Source: Lachnospiraceae bacterium
GTDB lineage: Bacteria; Bacillota_A; Clostridia; Lachnospirales; Lachnospiraceae
Direction: 5' to 3'
Length of the DNA: 11,859 bases
Assembly: GCA_017620055.1 (NCBI GenBank)
Contig: JAFZRD010000187.1
Coordinates: 1 to 11,859 of the forward strand
Positions 1-5,284 of this stretch are shown here, one piece after another. A program made the translations under genes and the position numbers. The notes under the pieces are model-generated. The model saw only the letters and a program-made list of their open reading frames with translations. It made no database searches and was not told the DNA's origin. Every line of letters begins with the position of its first letter. The first letter of the stretch is position 1.

Positions 1-561
1 GAAATATCCGACATTCATGTCCGTATCATCAATGTATATAAGGTAGCAGAGGGCAAAATAAATATTTACGACAAACGCCGCGATAAGACCGAAGAGGTAC
101 AGTACCGTCCACAGCAGGAACATCTTACCGTCCTGCTTACCACCGAGGTTGACAATATTTGCAGGCAGAAGAAGCACTATCTGGACCGCACTCATTATAA
201 GGCTGATGATAATGACCTTGTCCGGGTGATTTTTGAACACAAAGAACACATCCGATGCCACGGGGGTCTCCCCTCTGGCGATCCTCATGATCACGTACAT
301 ATAGCCGACATACATAACGCTTGAGAGCGCCCCGATAACAAGTGAAAACACATTTGTCACCACAAGGCGGCGAACAGCATCCTGCTGCGCCGGAGCGTCA
401 AGTGAAAGAAGCCCTGATCCTATCAGCGAATACATCAATACGATCATAAGAGTATAAATAAGCGCAAAAACAAGAGCAAAGGTTCCTGTTGCTATCCCAT
501 AACTGCCAAGTAACCGGTCCTTTGCCGCAAGCTTTAGGTCAGATATAGATGTTTTTTTCAT
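1..561 (-). CDS. DUF975-type integral membrane protein, 3' end beyond window
   Basis: I translated this from the complement; the reading frame is open from the ATG at 559-561 to the window edge (187 codons), so the C-terminus is missing. A GGGAG ribosome binding site at 571-575 lies 9 nt before the start. The product begins MKKTSISDLKLAAKDRLLGS, the short basic amphipathic start typical of DUF975 proteins, and then shows four hydrophobic stretches at about residues 22-50, 68-93, 115-137 and 148-176. Between helices 2 and 3 is a cytosolic-looking loop, RGETPVASDVFFVFK, which resembles the family's conserved loop, and the last visible residues (YLIYIDDTDMNVGYF) resemble the conserved segment just before its final part. 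The family is of unknown function; some members sit in cell-envelope or bacteriocin-type clusters. It is the last visible gene of a three-gene unit, 44 nt after the HExxH gene. The family assignment is from motif memory, not a search. Confidence 0.75.
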   Translation of the reverse strand, partial: MKKTSISDLKLAAKDRLLGSYGIATGTFALVFALIYTLMIVLMYSLIGSGLLSLDAPAQQDAVRRLVVTNVFSLVIGALSSVMYVGYMYVIMRIARGETPVASDVFFVFKNHPDKVIIISLIMSAVQIVLLLPANIVNLGGKQDGKMFLLWTVLYLFGLIAAFVVNIYFALCYLIYIDDTDMNVGYF

Positions 562-605
562 TAATAACTGCTCCCGAACCCGTATAGTCCGTCTCCCGGC
601 GGGTA

Positions 606-1133
606 TCAGCCGGCAAGATCGACGCTCTGGCCCACAAGACCCAGTGCATCATTTGCTTTCTTGTTCTGCTGATAAGGGTTCTTCTCATTGTTGTATTTGA
701 TCTGGGTATGGGTAGTACCTCCTGATACATAGGTCCTTCCACACTCAGGACATATCGCCGTATGAATGGATACACTGGCGTTTACCACCTTGCCGCCATT
801 CTGTTCTGCCTTGGAATATGCATTGGATACGTGCTCCTGCTCGTGAGCTCTTACCCTTGCGCCTGCAGCCTCCGGAGAGATATGCTGCGCTGTCTTGAAA
901 GACACGTTCTCGTCCGAACCGTCCTGGTACTTTCTCTCTTTGCATGTCTCACATTCGGCAGGAGATGATTTACGCCCCGATGCGACTCTTGTTGATTCCC
1001 CCGGATTCTTGACAGTTCCAACCTTATCGGCACCGTCGGCCGACTGCGCATCATTCGTGCGCACTGATCCCTGATATCCGCCGTATATATAGCCGGTAAG
1101 AGGCATATTACCAAAGCCGTTTATCCCGATCAT
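606..1133 (-). CDS. Putative zinc metalloprotease (SprA-related/CJM1_0395-like) with HEQEH motif and two CxxC pairs
   Basis: 175 residues. The N-terminal 55 residues are Gly/Ser/Asn-rich and look disordered. CETC (61-64) is followed by KERKYQDGSDENVSFK, then by a helix carrying VRAHEQEHVSNA, whose HEQEH (97-101) has the HExxH spacing of zincin metallopeptidases; an acidic residue inside the motif is unusual. A second pair, CPEC (128-131), leads into GRTYVSGGTTHTQ, which matches in shape the 'GPDGxxYxxGG' strand of SprA-related proteins. The two CxxC pairs could bind a second, structural zinc or form disulphides. No signal peptide or membrane segment is visible, so the product is probably cytosolic or exported by an unknown route. 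The start ATG (1131-1133) overlaps the stop of the preceding gene as ATGA, implying translational coupling. Substrate and biological role are unknown; the protease call is inferred from the motif and from family resemblance. Confidence 0.7.
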   Translation of the reverse strand: MIGINGFGNMPLTGYIYGGYQGSVRTNDAQSADGADKVGTVKNPGESTRVASGRKSSPAECETCKERKYQDGSDENVSFKTAQHISPEAAGARVRAHEQEHVSNAYSKAEQNGGKVVNASVSIHTAICPECGRTYVSGGTTHTQIKYNNEKNPYQQNKKANDALGLVGQSVDLAG

Positions 1134-1552
1134 AGGCTGTCCTCCTGTTCTTCTATCATCTTTTCTATCTGCTCGTATGCATCATCGCCGTACATCTGTC
1201 TGAGCGTTTCTTCATCACGTTCAAGCACATTTCTGTACTGCTCGAGAAAGTTCTTCCGAAATTCCGGGTTGGTCTTGTACATCGCAACCGGAAGTGCGAT
1301 CGAAAAAACAACGAGCACAAACGATACCACAAGTCCTATTATCGAAAGTATCAGTCCTGTCTTCGCTCTCGGACGAAGCGTCTCTTCCGCTCCCTTTGAC
1401 AGAAGCGCCAACACGATACCTATCGCCGAGAAAATGAACGGGCAACAGCACAGTATGGAAACAAGAGAGATTATGCCGAGTACAAAGGATGCGTTAGCGA
1501 GACTGTCCGCCGCCCGCTCCTTCTTATCATATTGTGACATATCATTTTCCAT
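1130..1552 (-). CDS. Small two-helix membrane protein, DUF4190-like
   Basis: 140 residues. A charged cytosolic N-terminus (about 1-18) is followed by a hydrophobic hairpin: helix 1 at about 22-52, containing a CCC cluster at 35-37, and helix 2 at about 65-92. Between them is a short loop, KGAEETLRPRAK. The layout 'ANASFVLGIISL ... G..LA ... AKTGLILSIIGL' is that of DUF4190 proteins. The C-terminal 45 residues are highly charged and helical (EQYRNVLERDEETLRQMYGD...), so probably a cytosolic coiled or helical tail. The first ATG (1550-1552) is preferred over the one at codon 5 because AAGGAGAG (1563-1570) lies 10 nt upstream of it. It is the first gene after the promoter at 1606-1614 and overlaps the HExxH gene by 4 nt. 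Function is unknown; a membrane anchor or partner for that protein is a guess from linkage. Confidence 0.75.
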   Translation of the reverse strand: MENDMSQYDKKERAADSLANASFVLGIISLVSILCCCPFIFSAIGIVLALLSKGAEETLRPRAKTGLILSIIGLVVSFVLVVFSIALPVAMYKTNPEFRKNFLEQYRNVLERDEETLRQMYGDDAYEQIEKMIEEQEDSL

Positions 1553-1605
1553 CTGTCTGATACTCTCCTTGACACATTCCGCTAAAGCAGAATATAGGTA
1601 ATCAT

Positions 1606-1614
1606 ATTATACCA
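1606..1614 (-). promoter_or_regulatory. Extended -10 promoter of the small membrane-protein operon
   Basis: On the complement a perfect TATAAT (1606-1611) is directly preceded by TGG (1612-1614), giving the extended -10 form TGnTATAAT. The -35 region is poor (nothing close to TTGACA at 16-18 nt), which is typical of extended -10 promoters. The expected start of transcription is near 1599, giving a leader of about 47 nt before the ATG at 1552. It lies immediately behind the lysC terminator, so the downstream genes form a separate unit. Confidence 0.7.
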
Positions 1615-1630
1615 TAAAAATCGGCTGTGC

Positions 1631-1660
1631 AACATAAAAAAGGCGGGAAGTTCCCGCCTT
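1631..1660 (-). terminator. Intrinsic terminator of the secA-prfB-hom-lysC operon
   Basis: An inverted repeat AAGGCGGGAA (1640-1649) / TTCCCGCCTT (1651-1660) forms a GC-rich stem, realistically 8 bp around a 5-nt loop. Read on the minus strand it is followed at once by a run of about six T and then ATGTT. The plus-strand side has only a short A/T flank, so termination is expected mainly for minus-strand transcription coming from lysC. Confidence 0.9.
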
Positions 1661-1693
1661 AAAATGCCGTGCCCGCTCAAGCGGCGCTCCGCC

Positions 1694-1714
1694 TGTCACG
1701 ACTTCGTCGTGACA
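1694..1714 (-). other. Perfect 9-bp hairpin directly abutting the lysC stop codon
   Basis: TGTCACGAC (1694-1702) and GTCGTGACA (1706-1714) are exact inverted repeats around a 3-nt loop, and position 1714 is next to the TGA stop at 1715-1717. The 30 nt between this hairpin and the terminator (about 1664-1693) can form a second, weaker GC-rich stem (GGCG/CGCC or CCGC/GCGG alternatives). The lysC mRNA therefore ends in two or three stems in a row. No T run follows this first hairpin, so it is not itself a terminator; a role in mRNA 3' end protection, or a dispersed palindromic repeat unit, is inference. Confidence 0.7.
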
Positions 1715-2923
1715 TCAGTCCTCTAAACCAAACATATCGTGGATAACGTTCATTGCCTTCTCTACTTCCTTCTCGTCGATAAGGAACGTAACCCTTATCT
1801 CGGATGTGGAGATCATGCGGATGTTGATGTTTGCATTGTAGAGGCACTCAAACATCTTGGATGCAACACCGGGATTACTCATCATGCCGGCACCGACGAT
1901 CGATACCTTTGCAACCTTCGAATTGGTCTTGATATCCTGCATCTCAAGAGTATCTTTAAGGCCTTCAAGTGCATTTAATGCATCCTTTTCCATATCCCTC
2001 GGGATCGTGAAGGTGATATCCTTCGTATCGTCACGTCCTATCGACTGAAGGATCATGTCAACGTTGATGTTTGCCTTTGCAAGGGCATCAAACAATCTGA
2101 AAGCAACACCGGGCTTGTCGGCAAGTCCGACAACTGATATCCTGGTAACATTTTTATCGGCAGCGACGCCGGAAACAAGCATTCTCTCCACTTTAACAAC
2201 CTCCTTAACAACGGTACCCTCGGCTTCTGACATACTCGAGCGCACAACAAGCTTAACTCCGTATTTCTTGGCCAGTTCAACTGATCTGTTATGAAGAACT
2301 CCAGCTCCAAGAGTCGCAAGATCGAGCATCTCGTCGTATGTGATCTCCTTAAGTTTTCTGGCCTTTTTGACAACTCTGGGATCGGCGGTATATACGCCCT
2401 CCACATCCGTGTATATCTCACATTTGTCCGCATGAAGTGCTGCCGCAAGAGCAACTGCAGTCGTGTCAGAACCTCCGCGTCCAAGTGTTGTGTAATCGTC
2501 GTATTTGTTAACTCCCTGGAATCCCGTTATGATAACTATCTTCTTCAGATCCAGCTCATTACGGATCCTTTCCGTGTCAATCCTCTTAAGTCTCGCATTT
2601 CCGTATACGCTCGTCGTATGCATAGCCACCTGGTATGCATTGAGCGATACACACGGCACTCCAAGAGAATCCATTGCCATCGCCATCATGGCAACACTGA
2701 CCTGCTCACCCGTTGTCATGAGCATATCAAGCTCGCGCCTGGGTGGATTGGGGTTGATGTCCTTAGCCATATCGATAAGAACATCCGTCTGCTTACCCAT
2801 TGCAGACAGTACTACAACAACATCATTTCCGGCCTTATAATCAGCGATACATCGCTTAGCGACGTTAATGATGCGTTCCTTGTCGGCAACCGAAGTGCCG
2901 CCGAACTTCTTAACAACCAGCAT
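1715..2923 (-). CDS. lysC: Aspartokinase (aspartate kinase, EC 2.7.2.4), alpha subunit
   Basis: It phosphorylates L-aspartate to aspartyl phosphate, the first step to lysine, diaminopimelate, threonine, methionine and isoleucine. The 402-residue product has the usual length for the monofunctional enzyme. The amino acid kinase domain spans about residues 1-245, with the KKFGGTS signature at 5-11, an MTTGEQVS segment near 70 and GRGGSDTTA near 150. Two ACT domains follow (about 260-325 and 339-402), each with a conserved start (ISVVGLADKPG, VSIVGAGMMSNPG), which bind the feedback-inhibiting amino acid. The start ATG (2921-2923) lies inside hom (14-nt overlap) and has GGAGGAG 7 nt upstream at about 2931-2937, so the two are probably translationally coupled. 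It is the last gene of the operon. An internal ribosome binding site suggests a separate beta subunit (see its own entry). No lysine riboswitch or T-box precedes it. Which amino acid inhibits the enzyme cannot be read from the sequence. Confidence 0.96.
   Translation of the reverse strand: MLVVKKFGGTSVADKERIINVAKRCIADYKAGNDVVVVLSAMGKQTDVLIDMAKDINPNPPRRELDMLMTTGEQVSVAMMAMAMDSLGVPCVSLNAYQVAMHTTSVYGNARLKRIDTERIRNELDLKKIVIITGFQGVNKYDDYTTLGRGGSDTTAVALAAALHADKCEIYTDVEGVYTADPRVVKKARKLKEITYDEMLDLATLGAGVLHNRSVELAKKYGVKLVVRSSMSEAEGTVVKEVVKVERMLVSGVAADKNVTRISVVGLADKPGVAFRLFDALAKANINVDMILQSIGRDDTKDITFTIPRDMEKDALNALEGLKDTLEMQDIKTNSKVAKVSIVGAGMMSNPGVASKMFECLYNANINIRMISTSEIRVTFLIDEKEVEKAMNVIHDMFGLED
2180..2206 (-). 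promoter_or_regulatory. Internal ribosome binding site and start for a lysC beta subunit
   Basis: Inside lysC the complement carries AAGGAGG (2200-2206), a full match to the anti-Shine-Dalgarno, exactly 8 nt before an in-frame GTG (2189-2191, codon 245). An in-frame ATG (2180-2182, codon 248) follows 6 nt after the GTG and has its own weaker GGAG. Initiation here would give a 155-158 residue protein made only of the two ACT domains. In Bacillus subtilis aspartokinase II, an alpha2beta2 enzyme, the beta subunit is made from an internal start at about codon 246 of lysC; position and size match closely. That it is used here is inference. Confidence 0.65.
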
Positions 2924-4145
2924 TTAATTTCTCCTCCATCCTGATCCTTCCGATCACATTCGGAATGTTTTTCAGATGCTCCTCAAATGTCTTTTCCGCA
3001 AGCGGCTTTGTTACAAATCCGAATTCATCGGATACGCCGTCAAGTTGAACGAACCGTACTTCTCCGAACTGCTTCGTGATCTCATCTTCACATCCGGATC
3101 TGCTTCCCGATACTCTTACGAAAAAGCTCCTGGTCGAATCCCCGATCCCGGTAAGCGACAGATCGTCCTCCGACCAAAACGTATAAATATGTTTATCTAT
3201 ATGCTTTGCAGCATCCACAACATCTGCAACCACAGCACATGCCGTGGGAAGCTTTCCTGCGCCGCTTCCGTAGAACATTACGTCCCCGATCTGGGCCCCG
3301 CGCACAAATATCGCGTTATACACTCCGCTCACACTGTAAAGCGGGTGTGTCGATCTTACCATAAAAGGGGCAACCATCGCAAAGTATTTTCCATCCTCCA
3401 CGGAACTTGATGCCAGAAGTTTGATGGCATAGCCCATCTTTTTCGCGTAGCGGATGTCCATTGCCGTTATCTTTGAGATGCCTTCCGTATATATGTCTTC
3501 AAAGTTAACGTTATTTCCGAAAGCAAGCGATGAAAGTATCGCGATCTTTCTGCATGCATCATATCCCTCTATGTCAGCCTCTGGATTGCGCTCGGCGTAT
3601 CCGAGTTCCTGTGCAGTAGAAAGAGCCTTGTCAAATTCCCAGCCCTCAACGTCCATCTGTGTCAGTATATAGTTCGTCGTTCCGTTGAGTATCCCCTTGA
3701 TCTCGAGTATCGGATCTGCGGTAAGCGACGAATTGATCGGACGGATCACCGGAATGGCCCCGCCTACGCTTGCCTCAAACAGGAAGTTGATATTGTTTTC
3801 CCTTGCTATCCTGATAAGCTCCGGGCCGTGAGTTGCCACAAGCTCCTTGTTTGATGTGCACACGCTCTTTCCCGCAAGAAGCGACTTCTTAACGAACGTG
3901 TATGCAGGCTCAACTCCGCCCATAACCTCAACGACTATCTTAACTTCAGGGTCGTTTAATATGATGTCAAAATCATGTACGAGGATCTTCTCAACCCGAT
4001 CACCCGGAAAATCACGAAGGTCCAATACATACTTGATCCTGATATCGTTACCCGATTTCTTGTCGATCGACGCACTGTTCTTATCTATTACCTCAACTAC
4101 GCCCGATCCTACCGTACCGTATCCAAGTACTGCAATATTTACCAT
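2910..4145 (-). CDS. hom: Homoserine dehydrogenase (EC 1.1.1.3)
   Basis: It reduces aspartate semialdehyde to homoserine with NAD(P)H, the branch point to threonine and methionine. The 411-residue product starts with a Rossmann fold (AVLGYGTVGSG, residues 5-15), then TSNKEL (97-102) with the conserved lysine K100. The catalytic domain carries GILNGTTNYIL (151-161) and the family signature GYAERNPEADIEGYDA (182-197). The C-terminal part (about 340-405) is a reduced ACT-like region: it ends in the familiar FVTKPLAEKTFEEHL pattern, but the 'PGVLAxIA' helix of full ACT domains is replaced by SGCEDEITKQFGE. The protein is some 20 residues shorter than the usual 430. The start ATG (4143-4145) has GGAGGA (4151-4156) 5 nt upstream and comes 12 nt after prfB; its 3' end overlaps lysC. 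The two adjacent enzymes flank the missing aspartate semialdehyde dehydrogenase step. Confidence 0.95.
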   Translation of the reverse strand: MVNIAVLGYGTVGSGVVEVIDKNSASIDKKSGNDIRIKYVLDLRDFPGDRVEKILVHDFDIILNDPEVKIVVEVMGGVEPAYTFVKKSLLAGKSVCTSNKELVATHGPELIRIARENNINFLFEASVGGAIPVIRPINSSLTADPILEIKGILNGTTNYILTQMDVEGWEFDKALSTAQELGYAERNPEADIEGYDACRKIAILSSLAFGNNVNFEDIYTEGISKITAMDIRYAKKMGYAIKLLASSSVEDGKYFAMVAPFMVRSTHPLYSVSGVYNAIFVRGAQIGDVMFYGSGAGKLPTACAVVADVVDAAKHIDKHIYTFWSEDDLSLTGIGDSTRSFFVRVSGSRSGCEDEITKQFGEVRFVQLDGVSDEFGFVTKPLAEKTFEEHLKNIPNVIGRIRMEEKLNAGC

Positions 4146-4157
4146 GTTACTCCTCCA

Positions 4158-5279
4158 CTACTGCCCGGCTTTGGCCCCGGATGATATCCACTTAAGATAC
4201 GAATTTATAAAAGGATCCAGATACCCGTCCAAAACGGCATCGGCCTGAGCCACTTCCTGATTGGTCCTTGTATCCTTGACCATCGTATACGGCTGCAGGA
4301 CGTATGATCTTATCTGGCTTCCCCAGGCGATATCCTTGACTTCTCCGCGGATATCGGACAGTTTTTCGGCATTTTCTTCTTTTTTCAGCATGTACAGCTT
4401 GGCCTTGAGCATCTGCATTGCCTTGTCCTTGTTCTGGAACTGGCTTCTCTCGTTCTGGCACTGTACGACTATTCCCGTTGGTATATGAGTGATCCTTATG
4501 GCCGAACTTGTTTTGTTGATATGCTGACCACCCGCACCTGATGAACGGTATGTATCGATCCGAAGGTCATCCTCATTTATATCAACATCAAGATCTTCTT
4601 CTATATCAGGCATGACATCGAGCGACACGAAGCTTGTCTGCCGCTTTCCCTGTGCATTAAAAGGCGATATGCGGACCAGTCTGTGCACGCCCTTTTCACC
4701 TTTCAGATATCCGTATGCGTTTGTTCCGTTTATCTGGAACGTGACCGACTTGATACCGGCTTCGTCTCCGTCAAGCATATCAAGCACCTCGACGGAAAAT
4801 CCCTTCTTTTCGGCATACCTTGAATACATCCTGAAAAGCATGCCGGCCCAGTCACAGCTCTCGGTACCGCCGGCTCCGGCATTAAGACGGAGTATCGCAT
4901 TATTGTGATCATACTCTCCCGAGAGGAGGGTACTGATACGAAGGTCTTCAAGCTTCTGCGAGAATTCGGCAAACTCACTCTGAATATCGGGAATGAGAGC
5001 CTCATCATTTTCCTCATATGCCATGGATATGAGTTCGCCTATATCGGAATGCTGTGTCTTGAGTTCGTTTATAGTGTTCACGACATCCTCAAGATCCTTG
5101 AGTTCCTTGGACAGTCTCTGAGCCTTCTCATTGTCATCCCAGAAGTTCGGTTCTTCCATAAGACGGCGCAGTTCCTCGATCCGCTGCATCTTGTCACCGA
5201 CACCGAGGCTTGATTCAAGCTCGGCGAGAGGGGCAGAGAGGTTTCCTAATTCGATTTTTATCTGATCTAATTCAACCAT
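4158..5279 (-). CDS. prfB: Peptide chain release factor 2, encoded without programmed frameshift
   Basis: RF2 recognises UGA and UAA in the ribosomal A site and triggers peptide release. The product is 373 residues, against 365 in E. coli. The N-terminal helical domain (about 1-115) is followed by the core with AGAGGTE (134-140), the stop-codon-reading SPF tripeptide (205-207), and the catalytic GGQ (250-252) within SSGAGGQHINKT. The C-terminal domain contains the conserved WGSQIRSYVL. The reading frame is continuous: at the place where most bacteria have an in-frame UGA and a +1 shift, codons 25-26 are CTC GGT. It starts 5 nt after secA with only a weak ribosome binding site (GGTAG inside the secA stop region), so translation probably depends on coupling to secA. 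secA-prfB adjacency is the usual Firmicutes order. The gene itself ends in TAG, a codon read by RF1, which avoids self-dependence. Confidence 0.97.
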   Translation of the reverse strand: MVELDQIKIELGNLSAPLAELESSLGVGDKMQRIEELRRLMEEPNFWDDNEKAQRLSKELKDLEDVVNTINELKTQHSDIGELISMAYEENDEALIPDIQSEFAEFSQKLEDLRISTLLSGEYDHNNAILRLNAGAGGTESCDWAGMLFRMYSRYAEKKGFSVEVLDMLDGDEAGIKSVTFQINGTNAYGYLKGEKGVHRLVRISPFNAQGKRQTSFVSLDVMPDIEEDLDVDINEDDLRIDTYRSSGAGGQHINKTSSAIRITHIPTGIVVQCQNERSQFQNKDKAMQMLKAKLYMLKKEENAEKLSDIRGEVKDIAWGSQIRSYVLQPYTMVKDTRTNQEVAQADAVLDGYLDPFINSYLKWISSGAKAGQ

Positions 5280-5284
5280 AAAAT

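Noticed and set aside
562..605. Hairpin (CCGGC/GCCGG) between the HExxH and DUF975 genes as a terminator
   Set aside because: Short stem with no T run; most likely internal to a single transcript.
539..775. 78-residue minus-strand frame between the DUF975 and HExxH genes
   Set aside because: It overlaps both better-supported genes in another frame and has no family-like sequence.
1553..1714. Small RNA or riboswitch in the lysC downstream region
   Set aside because: Only hairpins and a terminator are seen on the lysC side, and a 47-nt leader on the other; no promoter for an independent RNA and no known riboswitch core.
2291..2944. 217-residue open frame on the plus strand opposite lysC
   Set aside because: Shadow frame; low-complexity composition, no start signals, and the opposite strand is an unambiguous aspartokinase.
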